From Favolaschia claudopus (Eukaryota; Basidiomycota; Agaricomycetes; Agaricales; Mycenaceae), in assembly GCA_037176885.1 (NCBI GenBank), contig JAWWNJ010000208.1:1-64000 (forward strand): a DNA stretch of 64,000 nt, read 5' to 3'. The translations under genes and the position numbers were made by a program. Positions 10,130 through 19,773 of the stretch are shown one piece after another (positions within the stretch are counted from its first letter, which is position 1; each line of letters starts with the position of its first letter). The notes under the pieces were generated by a model that was not told where the DNA came from, made no database searches, and worked only from the letters and a program-made list of their open reading frames with translations.

Positions 10130-10840
10130 ATGGCCAACGACGACCCCTCGCCCTTCAGTGAGGCTCAGCTGGCCGCACTTACGGCCATTAGAGGGTTTGC
10201 GAAGAGCCATTGGAGCCATTGAATGGCTACCGATTTCCGCGCGCATTAGGAGACTTTGATGGGCCAAACTTTCATGTAGAAGTTAAGAAGAACTGCCTGG
10301 AATGAAGTCGAGTACTCGGACTGGGGGTATCTTTTGTCAATACGTCGGAATTTGGACACTTGTTTAGCCATTAGCCATTCAATGGCTGCATCGCAAACAG
10401 GCTATTGTGACCCGGCCATTGCCGACAGCTCCGCCAACCCTTTGGGCGGCTCCGCCCCGTCATCGAACGCAGCGAACGGCAGCGGAAATGTTACGGTCCC
10501 CACTACCAATGCCGCCGGTGAGTTTGACAATTTCGCTTCCGCCTCCTTTCGGTCCCCCACGATGTGGTACCGCCGCGTCAAGCTGGCGCACATCGACGCC
10601 ATTGTGAATGGCACCTTCGAAGCCGACGACCTCCCCAAGCTCTCCTCCATCGCCGCCGCTGCCGCCGCTGCCCCCGTGCCCATCCTCTTCCACCCGACTT
10701 CTGGTGTTGCCTCCCCGGAAGAACCAGAGGAAGCCCGATGCGGGTCTTCCCCGCGCATGGGTCAAGGCATTCCCCTCCTTGCCCCCGCTCCTTGATGCCT
10801 GGGTGACTTACACCGGCATCCGCTCCCTCATTGACACCAC
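10130..10840 (+). pseudogene. Degenerate gag-like ORF
   Basis: A start at 10130 gives MANDDPSPFSEAQLAALTAI and stops at 10222. The frame resumes further on with RSPTMWYRRVKLAHIDAIVN and DDLPKL (about 10550-10640), then shifts to AWVKAFPSLPPLLDAWVTY (about 10750-10810). An Ala-repeat region (GCC runs) precedes the frameshift. The text resembles gag-like proteins of basidiomycete retroelements but has lost its frame. It is cut at 10841 by an inverted copia LTR. Confidence 0.4.
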
Positions 10841-11803
10841 TAACAGAATCTGAAAATGCGCGGAAGGCGCAATAACCTCAGTCTCCCGCAATGTGGGATG
10901 AAAGACGGTATATTGAATACCTGAAAATGCGCGGAAGGCGCAATAACTACACTAACTCGGCAAAAAAAATGTCCGATGGGTTTTTTGTCCGTATTGCCGT
11001 GTTAATACCTGTATTCGAGAGCAAACAACTTCTGAGCGCACACGATACTGAGACCGATTGTTATGCTACCTCGCCGCCGTGCAATCCCTTGATCCGCCAT
11101 CAAATGAGCAGAATTCCCAAATAGCCAGATTTTCAATTTGAGTAGGGATTTTTTCTGACAATATCTGAGTGCGCAGAATGAAAGAAGACCCAAATACAAG
11201 TACTTTCACAAGTCAAACCTTATGAAAATATTCAGCCGTTTAAGCGCTATAGGCTCGACAAAACTGCCATATTTCGGCAAATTCCGGTCAACTCGGTCGA
11301 AAATGGTCACTTTGCGAGGGCTATAGCGCCTGTTTGCCTGTATATTTTTCCACAGTTCAAATTGGCGCATAGCTCGCTGGACCTCAGGCTATAACATGAG
11401 CAGATCAGCTCCCCGCACCAAAAGAATTTGACTGACTTGTAAAGTCGGCCGATATCAAAATTCCCATGTTTGCGCTCGGCGTGATGGCGTATCAAAAATT
11501 TGCCCAAAACCAAACCCAAAGAATAAGGCATCTGGATCCTATGAACACAACTATAAGAAGCAATCATCGAAATACAGGCCAGAAATCAATCGGACATTTT
11601 TTTTGCCGAGTTAGTGTACACAATGATAAATACAAGTAAGTAGATAGATAGAGAACTCACCCTCAGTCTCCCGCAATGTGGGATGAAAGACTGAGAGTGG
11701 TGGACAGACGAGCGCGGTTTATATGTAAGAACAAGGCTGTATGATAAGTATCAGATATCTATCAAGGGCCGGAGCGGCGGGGCGGCTACCCAGAATAATG
11801 ACA
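10841..11803 (-). mobile_element. Inverted copia LTR (family A) split by a MITE
   Basis: From TAACAGAATC (10841) to the rightmost ACA (11803) this is the reverse complement of the 308-bp family A LTR, interrupted by a 667-bp MITE at 10950-11616. Its outer end carries a short deletion relative to the LTR at 46128. The candidate left target duplication is ACCAC (10836-10840). Downstream (11804+) lies the polypurine tract and 3' end of pol, so this is the 3' LTR of a minus-strand element. Confidence 0.93.
10950..11616. mobile_element. TA-flanked MITE inside the LTR
   Basis: The termini are CACTAACTCGGCAAAAAAAA and its reverse complement, with 28 bp matching. TA lies at 10948-10949 and 11617-11618, and removing the element restores the LTR (AAC-TA-CACAATG). 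No transposase ORF. Tc1/mariner-like by TA target. Present in both duplicated copies, so older than the duplication. Confidence 0.95.
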
Positions 11804-11997
11804 CCCCCACTCGACCCAGGCCGTAGTCCCATAGATAGACGGAATTTGGAGTGCTTGTCATGAGATAAAGGTTTTGTGAAAATATCGGCCACCATTTCAT
11901 CTGTAGGATACCACAAGACAATACATTCTCCGGTGCGAACCAAGTCATCACGGACAAAATGATATTTTCTTTGTATATGCTGAGTCCTAGCGCGAAG
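11804..11997 (-). pseudogene. 3' end of copia pol (family A), truncated
   Basis: The minus strand encodes the RNase H tail of family A pol: RARTQHIQRKYHFVRDDL, DEMVADIFTKPLSHDKHSKF, GLRPGSSGG. It matches the end of the ORF at 47817-51074 with a few substitutions. The match stops at about 11997, where sequence of the KH-element LTR begins, so the 5' part of this copia copy was lost. Confidence 0.9.
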
Positions 11998-12076
11998 GGC
12001 CCTCGATAACAAACCTGGGGATCAGAGATCCCCAGCGGACTATTTATATACAAGAGGTGACGTAAGATATGACATA
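11998..12076 (-). mobile_element. Fragment of KH-element-type LTR
   Basis: It matches the left part of the 185-bp LTR at 12929-13113 (GATAACAAACCTGGGGATCA to GACGTAAGATATGACAT) with a 10-bp internal deletion near 12003, then diverges. It may be a related LTR subfamily. The same junction is present at the end of the window (about 63983-64000). Confidence 0.7.
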
Positions 12077-12382
12077 CAGTCATAGAATGGAGAGAACAAT
12101 AAGGGAATGAAGAGGGGAGTACCCTCACAGTCATAGATAATAGAATGGAGAGAACAATAACAATTGAGAATGGAGCACAGCCCCATAGAATGGAATGGAG
12201 CACAGCAATGGAATTCAGAGAGGGATGGTGCCTGAATTGAGAATGAAGCAGACAATCAGTCTACAGAGTCAGGCACAGGGTGGGCATCCTGATGACGTAA
12301 TTGATCAGGGATCAACAGGATCAGAGGTTTTGATGAAATCAACTGGCCAGACTGTGACACATCCGACGCTTTGGTCCCGCCA
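12077..12382. repeat. Dispersed repeat, unit 12154-12326
   Basis: 12154-12326 recurs almost unchanged at 34888-35059 inside another element; both end in GGATCAACAGGATCAGAG. A shorter motif, ACAGTCATAGA..ATGGAGAGAA, is duplicated between 12077 and 12156. No coding potential recognised. Confidence 0.75.
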
Positions 12383-12819
12383 TAGTGTTGCCGGAAGCTG
12401 GAGCTAGCTCCGAGCTGAGTTCAACTCCAACTCGACCCCTTCCCAAAAGCGGCACCTCGAGGTGATGCCAGCTCGCCTCGACTCCACCCTCGTCACCCAA
12501 AGCGGACGACGTGACATTTCCGGCGGAGTAACTGAGTGACATCACACTCCCTACCCAGTTTCTGTATTGGCTGTTTCTTGGCCGTTTTCGACGTAAAAAA
12601 AGCAGTTTGAGCTTGAAGAGAGCTCAGGAGAACCTTCCACATAAAAATTTGGTCCATTCTCCCCTGAAATTTTGCCCTTCGGGTGGAAAGATGAACCCTG
12701 GGACAGTAGATTCCCATATCTGGTATCAGCTCTGAGCCAGCTCCGCTCAACTCGAGCTGACAGCGAGCTGATGGGCAATCAACTCGAGTTCAGCTCCAAC
12801 TCAGCTCCCGGCAGCACTA
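12383..12819. mobile_element. hAT-like MITE (8-bp TSD)
   Basis: The termini TAGTGTTGCCGG and its near-perfect inverse (CCGGCAGCACTA) are flanked by exact 8-bp repeats TCCCGCCA (12375-12382 and 12820-12827). Subterminal AGCTC/GAGCT motifs are abundant. 437 bp, no ORF of interest. An 8-bp duplication and TAGNG termini are characteristic of hAT. Confidence 0.95.
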
Positions 12820-12928
12820 TCCCGCCATCCTCTTTGCTACCGAATCCTTTAATGCGGTGATCAGGGCGAAGGGTAGGATCCCATCAATTACCGGTAACCC
12901 ACCAGCACAACCGCAGACACACTATACC

Positions 12929-14513
12929 TGTAAGGGGAGAAGGGCCCAGGAGCCAAGTCGATAACAAACCTGGGGATCAGAGATCCCCAGTGAACTACTT
13001 ATATACAAGAGGTGACGTAAGATATGACATAAGTGAGCACACAGCATGATGTCTTGGAGACAGAGAACTTCTGCCCAGGTCAGAAGACGTCATAGCTGTG
13101 GAATCCCCTGACATCACCCCCTCTTCAAGATTCGTCGCCTCGACGAAGACCAGAGCCCAGTAGAATGAACGATCCTTCAAAATCCTGGATCGCCACGGAA
13201 GAGTAGGTTGCCCTGGGAGTCAATCCGCGAATCAGACGCAGACACTGCACCGCCTCGCCGTGCCGTCTGTTGTCGACGTCCCCTTTCAGGTCGGATAGCG
13301 TCAATGGCCATAGGCGAAGGAGCTACTGAACGTGGAGAGGGGGACGGGACCGCAGTGGGCATGGCCACCGAGGGGGCATAAGGAGTAGAGTTGGGGCGGG
13401 GAGTAGGAATAGGGGACGCCATTACCTGCGTAGGAATAGAGATGGTGGCAGGGTTATGGGGTAGGGAGTGAAAGGCGGGGTAGGAAGACTCCTGTGGTGC
13501 AAATCGCACCCCAGACTTCCTTGGCTGTGTAGCGGCACCTGGGTGCGGCTGAGCACTGGCCGCTGGAGGGGGTGGAACCGGAGCCGGTGGCTGAGACGGA
13601 TGGACGGGGTGTGCGCGCTTCTTCAGCGGGCGAGCGCCCTCGCCAGAAGCGTTCGGTAAAACCGGCACCGGGCCAGGAGGGGGAGGGGCAGGGTCCCCGG
13701 AAAGGCGTGACGGACCTTTCTTCTTAGAGCGGATACGCTTACGCATGAAACGCTTCCCAAGCGCAATTAGCGCTTCACCGATTTGCTGGTCGGTACCACG
13801 GATAGATACACGGCGCTCCAAGGGGGAAGCCTTATCAGTATAGGCTCGAAGTTGGGCGCCGGAGATGTCGTGCGACTGATGAAGACCCTTACCACCACGG
13901 CCAACAATATGCCCGACGACCGAGTCAGGCACCACAAGCGTACACGAGTAGCGGGACGGTGCGTCCTGTGCAGTAGGGAGGGTTTCGGCGAGTGGTATGG
14001 CGGTGTGGCCGACAGCGATGATGGCAGGGGTAGGGGCTGGGGTTGATGGTTCAGAGCCCCAGCGAGCGCCATCCCAGGAGAAGCGCCAGGCATGCCCTCG
14101 GGGAGTAGAGGCTGCAGTGTCCCCAAACTCAAGACGATCAAGACGGTCGTGGACGCGCTGTAGCTCGCTTCGAAGGAGAGTGCAGTAGGAATAAAGGTCC
14201 TGAGGAACTGCGGGGGTTGCCATAGCAAGGGAGGTGTAAGGTCGATGGTAGGATGAGGGCAGAGTAGGAAGTAGGGTGGTCGGCTGGGGCTAGGAGAGTG
14301 CCAGAGTCGAATAGAAGGTTTGTTATGCTGTAAGGGGAGAAGGGCCCAGGAGCCAAGTCGATAACAAACCTGGGGATCAGAGATCCCCAGTGAACTACTT
14401 ATATACAAGAGGTGACGTAAGATATGACATAAGTGAGCACACAGCATGATGTCTTGGAGACAGAGAACTTCTGCCCAGGTCAGAAGACGTCATAGCTGTG
14501 GAATCCCCTGACA
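12929..14513 (-). mobile_element. Complete small LTR retroelement encoding a KH-domain protein
   Basis: Two identical 185-bp LTRs (12929-13113 and 14329-14513; TGTCAGGGG...CCCCTTACA on the minus strand) bound a 1215-bp interior. The exact 5-bp target duplication ATACC lies at 12924-12928 and 14514-14518. The interior has a 105-bp leader, one 348-codon ORF, and a polypurine tract (GAAGAGGGGGTGA) next to the 3' LTR. There is no protease, integrase or RT, so it must move in trans. The primer-binding site is unclear: the leader begins GCATAACAAACC. Size fits TRIM or small-LTR elements, but those usually lack an ORF. Confidence 0.95.
13177..14223 (-). CDS. KH-domain RNA-binding protein of the small LTR element
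   Basis: 348 residues. A short N-terminal helix-prone segment (LRSELQRVHDRLDRLEF, residues 17-33) precedes a Pro/Thr-rich linker. A type I KH domain follows at about residues 92-158: LVVPDSVVGHIVGRGGKG with the GxxG loop at G108-G111, then SGAQLRAY and RRVSIRGTDQQIGEALIAL. A basic stretch (KRFMRKRIRSKKKG) comes next, then a long Pro-rich region and an Arg-rich C-terminus (RPERGRRQQTARRGG). KH domains bind single-stranded RNA or DNA, so a Gag-like role in binding element RNA is a reasonable inference. The start is chosen because the second copy (23556) begins identically after the same 105-bp leader. Confidence 0.88.
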   Translation of the reverse strand: MATPAVPQDLYSYCTLLRSELQRVHDRLDRLEFGDTAASTPRGHAWRFSWDGARWGSEPSTPAPTPAIIAVGHTAIPLAETLPTAQDAPSRYSCTLVVPDSVVGHIVGRGGKGLHQSHDISGAQLRAYTDKASPLERRVSIRGTDQQIGEALIALGKRFMRKRIRSKKKGPSRLSGDPAPPPPGPVPVLPNASGEGARPLKKRAHPVHPSQPPAPVPPPPAASAQPHPGAATQPRKSGVRFAPQESSYPAFHSLPHNPATISIPTQVMASPIPTPRPNSTPYAPSVAMPTAVPSPSPRSVAPSPMAIDAIRPERGRRQQTARRGGAVSASDSRIDSQGNLLFRGDPGF

Positions 14514-14756
14514 ATACCGTGAACATTGACTGCAGTGCGCAACATCTTGGGACATCATACAACGGTGACTAGAGAAATTTCAGAAAACATATTCCTATCT
14601 CCAGTTATGATTACATAATGACCAAAATTTTTTGAACCTCGAAATCGTTGAAATTGAGCTAAATCCAGCAGGTGTTGTTTTCGTGTCGAAATTTTTGCCG
14701 CGTGACGCGTGACGTGACACGTCATGTGACCGCTCGTTGTAAGTGACTGACGCCTA
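14514..14756. other. No recognised feature
   Basis: AT-rich flank to the right of the KH element's ATACC duplication. I see no gene or repeat. Confidence 0.5.
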
Positions 14757-15176
14757 AGGTAGGGGACAGACAAATACGGTTACCCCACGTGATTTCACCT
14801 TTTTGAGAAGATGTAGTCCGTTTGACCTGTATTCGAGCGAAAATAAAAAATCCGGCCCAACAGTTTTGTGAGGACTTACACCTCCTACATGCATGCACTT
14901 GTAACTTGGAAAAATCTGGAGAACTGAGAGACTAGTTCTCGATTGATGCAAAACGAAGGATTTGATGGGATTTGTGAAGTCTCCGATCAATTATGGAACT
15001 AGTCCTCCAGTTCTCGCTGTGCGTAGCCATAATTTGATTGGTGAGTCCTAGGGATGTCTTTGCACAAAACTGTTGAGCCAGATTTTTTATTTTCTCTCGA
15101 ATACAGGTCAAACGGACTACATCTTCTCAAAAAGGTGAAATCACGTGGGGTAACCGTATTTGTCTGTCCCCTACCT
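14757..15176. mobile_element. TA-flanked foldback MITE
   Basis: The termini AGGTAGGGGACAGACAAATA and the reverse complement form arms of about 110 bp with scattered differences; TA lies at 14755-14756 and 15177-15178. 420 bp, non-coding. Tc1/mariner-like by target site. Confidence 0.93.
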
Positions 15177-17200
15177 TACCTTAGCAGATTGGATACTTTG
15201 AACAGCAACGCGAATACCCGCTCGCAGACGATATTATTTATCATACGATACCCTACTTATTGCGTAGTTACTTACTGCGCCGGCTTCTTAGCTACGTAGA
15301 GTAGCTTGTGCCGTTAACCGACTCTCTCTCTCTCTCTCTCGCCACACCAACCCGATATGGAAGGGGGGTAGAGAGCACGTGCAGTTGATAGTGTGTCCGA
15401 TGACAAGATCGGACACCTCTTGGAAAAGGGCGTAGTACTGTCAAAGTATTACTGTACCATTTCGTCCGAAGATTCATCAAACTTATTCCAAAATATTTAC
15501 GCTCGGCGTCACGCATCAGAGCGGTGCCGGGATGCCGTCGCGTGACCTGATCGCTCGGTGATCGTTCCCAATCGGGAAACTCACTTTCGTCGGCAGCGGC
15601 GCGTTGGCCTCGCTGGCTCCAAGCCTCCAACAGCTTTGATGACTCAATATAGCGTGTAGATGTATATTTACTCCAGTTTGAAAGCTCTAGGGAAGCAATA
15701 CAGGCCGAAATTAGGAGAATTCACTGTGGGATTTGTATATTTTCAGCTGTTAGGCTCAGTTTTCCGCCGAATTTAGGGCTGCATGTCTGCTGGATGACGC
15801 GTTCAAGCTCCTGCATCCATCTTCGAGTTTGTCAGAGGCGGAGAAAGTGTTCTGAGTACATATGACGGAGAAATGGTGAAGAGAACCCTTTGATTTCCTT
15901 TTTGGGATGTTCAACTTGGCTTCGACACGATTTTACGCCGAATATGCAGCCTCTTTGAACATTCTGAAGACGTAGTATCATTAAGTAGGTCTAGTAGATT
16001 CTCTCCAAAGACTCACGAGAGCAGAGAGCGCCGGAATAAAGCACATCGAATTTATTTCGCTGCGTAAGTGAATCCGGGGAGCGTAGTAAGTACTTACGCG
16101 GGGTAAATTTACGGTAAAGATCGTAAATTTTGTAAATCGGCCCTCGGCTAAAGGTCTAGGGCTTCCCATACGCGGTATATGACGGTAAATCCATCACGCC
16201 GCTTAGCGTTGTGATCAAGATTTACTTTCTCAACTTACTGCGTCAGTCCGCGCGTTTGCCAGCGTTCAGACGCATTTTGAGCGTCTCTTATAATAGTATG
16301 AGCATGAAATCATATTCTACGCTCCAAAAAACGCGTCTTATTGACGTGTACGACACGCAAATCAGCCAACTTACATCATTCCATCAAAACAACACTGAAG
16401 AGCAATATGGGACTTGCGCGTGTGCAGACCCGTACCCACGTTCAGAATTAGTCTTAGTAGATGTATATAAGCATTCTAGCCCATTTTCTGAGTACGGGAG
16501 CCCGTTTTCGACCCCAAATAATTACTTTTTTGTGAAAACCTCGTGATTTAGAATGTGCTGCTTCCTCAGCTTCAGTAGGGATTTGAAGGAACGTTCCTGA
16601 TGTCAATATTGCGTGATTAATGAATACAGAGTACAGTCTGACCCTATATACAGGAGTCCTACCTCTTAAAGGGCATGCAGAAGTGGCAAACAAGCCATTG
16701 ATTCCAACTGAGTCCAATTTTCTATCCCAAGAGCCATCAACTCAATAGAAAGTCCTTCCCCCATCATACCTCTCTTAGTATGAGCTAAATGATGAGTCTT
16801 TGGGTCCAGAAATACAGCTGTATTGTTCCTTGAGCTCAGCAATGAGCCCGGTATGTATATTGCCTTGTTTCTCACGAAAAACCGTTTTCAAAATATTTTT
16901 TTCTTTCCAGCAAGTAGCTATAGACTCAATGAACTCGTCAATCTAAATGGGCTTCCAATTAGAGCACCCAACATGCAGGAGCGCGCGAGGGTGCAGCTTG
17001 TTTCCTAAACAGGAAACAGATTGACAGCTGATGGGATTCTGATGCCGACTCGGCGATTTACCGTGCCGTGACATATTTACTGATCAAAACGTAAATATAA
17101 GCAGATAAAGAGTCTTATGTAATTTCGCCCTCCGAGATGCCCGTAAAATTTTGTTTTGAATTAAGGCGATTTTTACACACATCAATTGTCATCAAACAAA
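15177..17200. other. No recognised gene
   Basis: There is a (TC)n tract at about 15323-15343 and several open but unconvincing frames, including a minus-strand one ending near 16666 (HHLAHTKRGMMGEGLS). I cannot link any to a known family. This could be old element sequence. Confidence 0.4.
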
Positions 17201-17208
17201 ACCGGCTG

Positions 17209-18177
17209 TAGGGTCCTGTTTATAATTCCCAGAGCAATTATAAACGGTTTGTTAATTTTTGTTTGTAAACAGGGTGTTTATAAACCGGTTTACAAACATA
17301 CCTGCCAAATTACCCCAAACTCAAGTTTTCCCGCTGATTTGAACGATTTTTTGCTCCAGGCGGCTTTAGTGAACTTTTAGCAGCAAATAAATGCAGTATA
17401 AGAACAATCCTGCATATAAATTGGATGTGGTTGTTTGTTGAACTTCGTCCATTGTGAGGCAATTGTAGGGCTTGAACCCGTCCGTCAGAGTGACGGACAG
17501 ACGGACGGGACGGACGGACGGACGCCGTCCGTCTTGAGCTTGAGGATGCTCATCCGACGGACGGCGACTGACGGGACTGTGCCGTCTGACGGGGATGTCG
17601 ATCCAACTTGTATAATTTTGTTGCTGGGTGCCGTGCCGAGGTGAGCAACATGTTTCTTGTTGATCCTAACATAAGGAATCAACTGATTTTGAAGATCTTC
17701 ATGTGGTTTAGGCGCAAAAGGTGCAGTTTTTGTGTCCGGCAGCCGTCGAAACGGACGGGACGGACGGACGGCAGCCGTCCGTCTCGAGCTTTGGAGAGGT
17801 GCCTGACGGACGGCACCATCCTTGCCGTCACGATCTGACGGCCGTTTTGTGACGGACGACGGACGGGACGGACGGGTTAAAGCCCTAGGCAATTGTTGCC
17901 TTCAGATATAGGTGATTGATGCCTCGGATAGTTCCACCGGTGTGGTTTCGCCTCCAAAATGAACACAAATTGAACAAGAATCCTCCGACGTCTCCGCTCA
18001 GCAGAAAAGTTGCCAGAACTGTGGCTGATTTGGGCCCACATTGGGGTAAAATACACACCTGATACGAATTAAAAACCAGCCAATCTGGCCCAACCCATTT
18101 AAAAACAGGTTTATAAACCGGTGTTTATAAACATTTTATAAACCTGTTTACAAACATGTTCAATAAACAGGACCCTA
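17209..18177. mobile_element. hAT-like MITE carrying a second hAT-like MITE
   Basis: The termini are TAGGGTCCTGTTTAT and CAGGACCCTA. The left 8-bp flank ACCGGCTG (17201-17208) reappears at 18426-18433, after a further MITE that landed exactly on the right terminus. Subterminal repeats of TTTATAAAC and TTTACAAAC are dense at both ends. Without its nested insert it is about 540 bp. Confidence 0.85.
17466..17887. mobile_element. hAT-like MITE with GACGG-repeat arms (nested)
   Basis: The termini are TAGGGCTTGAACCCGTCCG and CGGACGGGTTAAAGCCCTA. Exact 8-bp target duplication GGCAATTG at 17458-17465 and 17888-17895. Subterminal regions are runs of GACGG/CCGTC, which look like a satellite but are symmetric arms of this element. 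422 bp, no protein. Confidence 0.95.
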
Positions 18178-18423
18178 AGTACTGTACTATTCCGACCGGT
18201 GGTTCACGGCCGGCTGTGAACCGAACAATTTTGGTCTCCGTAACGCATAACAGCGACTTTTTCGGCCCAAAAAGGCAATTAAATGTCAAAATTTTCGTTC
18301 CGGCATTTGCCGGAGCACCATATATGGTAATTTTTGCTTGATTGCCGGCCGGTGAACAATGTTTCCAGTGAACAATTAGGCTAACGCGTAACGCCCAGTG
18401 AACAACCGGTCGGAATAGTACAG
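18178..18423. mobile_element. TA-flanked MITE abutting the hAT terminus
   Basis: The termini contain CTGTACTATTCCGACCGG and the inverse; the left end has four additional bases (AGTA). TA lies at 18176-18177 (the last two bases of the hAT terminus) and 18424-18425. 246 bp, non-coding. Confidence 0.82.
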
Positions 18424-18433
18424 TAACCGGCTG

Positions 18434-19773
18434 TGACCTGTGACCTGAATCTTCGGTCGAAATGGTACGCGTTTGTTTATCCTTGTTTACAGCGCGTTCC
18501 GTACCTCAACGACGGGATCGCCACCGCTGCTAGGCACACATTCGGAGTTTCTCGGGATGTTCACTACACCTCATTTTGTCTGTAATGCGTTGAGGGACTT
18601 ATAAAATTCGCTCTACGGCAAAAGTTCAAACGCTAAGTACCTTATCTACAACTCGGCACGTGACTGACACGTTCTTTACTTTTTCCCTCAGAGTCATTTG
18701 AATCTATTTGACTTGCCGCTTCCTACAGTCCCCCTTGCGCCTACACTGTAGAGAGAAGTCGCAGCCGGAACAGCCGCGCGTGCGCTGGCTCGTTCGGCCG
18801 TGGCATGGGGCCAGCCTGACCGCGCGACCGCGGTCGGCATGACTGTGCCCGCACGGGATTCTCAGCTGCGTTATGGCCAATTTCGCGGTCAACCTGGCTG
18901 CGCTACCACAGCCAGCGCGACCGTGGCCCACAGTCAGTGCAGCCGCGCCTTCACAGTCAGCCTAGCAGTACCCTCACAGTCATTGTACTCTTTGGTTGCG
19001 CTCGATCCAATTCGTGATAAAATCTTGTATTACTATTCAATCTACATACTACTACTACCCCCAAGCTGTACTATAGACCATTATACCCCTGCAATTGATA
19101 ATCCTCACAATCCTAGCAAAGGGAGTCAGTTAAGGAACTTCCATGAGCTACCCACTCACTGGCCGAGCAAATATCCTCTAAGACCACGCCCGACGCGCCG
19201 TCTCCTATCCAACTCCATATCAGAATCGTAAAAGTATTCACCATTGCACAGCACTCACCTAGACACGTTTTTGGTGAATCTATGACATATCTCAGAATCA
19301 TATTCGTCGCTCGATGTGACGGCACTTAGCTGTAACCAAACCACATATTGTTCACGAAATCTAAGTGTCAAGTGGGAGTGAGGTCAGCGAGATTCTCCTC
19401 TAGGTAATGATGCACCTTTTTGAATGGTGCGCGTCGTCCCGTTGTTTCGCAATATGAGTGGGGGCGGAATCAGCGAGGTTCTCTTACAGACGACAATGTA
19501 CCTTTTGATACTGGCGCGCATAATGAGCTGGTGCTGTCCACCATATGTTAGCTATTGTATATACTATATCTTATATCTTACATACCTTCGAAGGTCCAAA
19601 TTCATGTCGACCGATCTATCCAAAGAAATTCCCGTTAGCAAGCGACATAACAGAACAAGTGTTCGCGATACCTGTAGAATCCTACCTTAGCTTCAACTGG
19701 GCCGCAAAGCCGACCTATACGAAACTCACGAGAGTGAAGCCGGCACCGTCTTGAGAGTCACCCCAGAAGTCAC
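18434..19773. other. No recognised gene
   Basis: 18700-19000 is GC-rich with repeated CACAGTCA motifs and some plus-strand open frame (18800-19231). No domain is recognisable and no repeat partner occurs elsewhere in the window. Confidence 0.4.

Larger units (their letters stand above)
1..12011. repeat. Segmental duplication, copy A
   Basis: This block recurs at 51209-64000 in the same orientation. Reading the two copies side by side shows about ten substitutions, a 2-bp indel near 450, a 1-bp indel near 5695, a 4-bp indel near 10238, and one 778-bp insertion present only in copy B. The block starts inside a copia LTR and runs through an inverted copia fragment into the end of another LTR. 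Neither outer boundary is visible, because copy A starts at the window edge and copy B is still matching at the other edge. It is a young duplication, or two haplotypes placed in series by the assembler. Confidence 0.97.

Noticed and set aside
10402..10765. Gly/Ala-rich minus-strand ORFs
   Set aside because: Antisense of GC-rich, Ala-repeat gag-like sequence; no supporting features.
13177..14223. KH protein as an ordinary host gene
   Set aside because: The ORF sits between identical LTRs with an exact target duplication, and a second copy with the same leader and LTR exists at 23281 onward.
15323..15343. (TC)n tract as a regulatory element
   Set aside because: A plain dinucleotide microsatellite with no gene nearby that I can support.
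17480..17880. GACGG simple satellite
   Set aside because: The GACGG/CCGTC runs are symmetric, end in matching termini and are flanked by an 8-bp target duplication, so they are the arms of a MITE.
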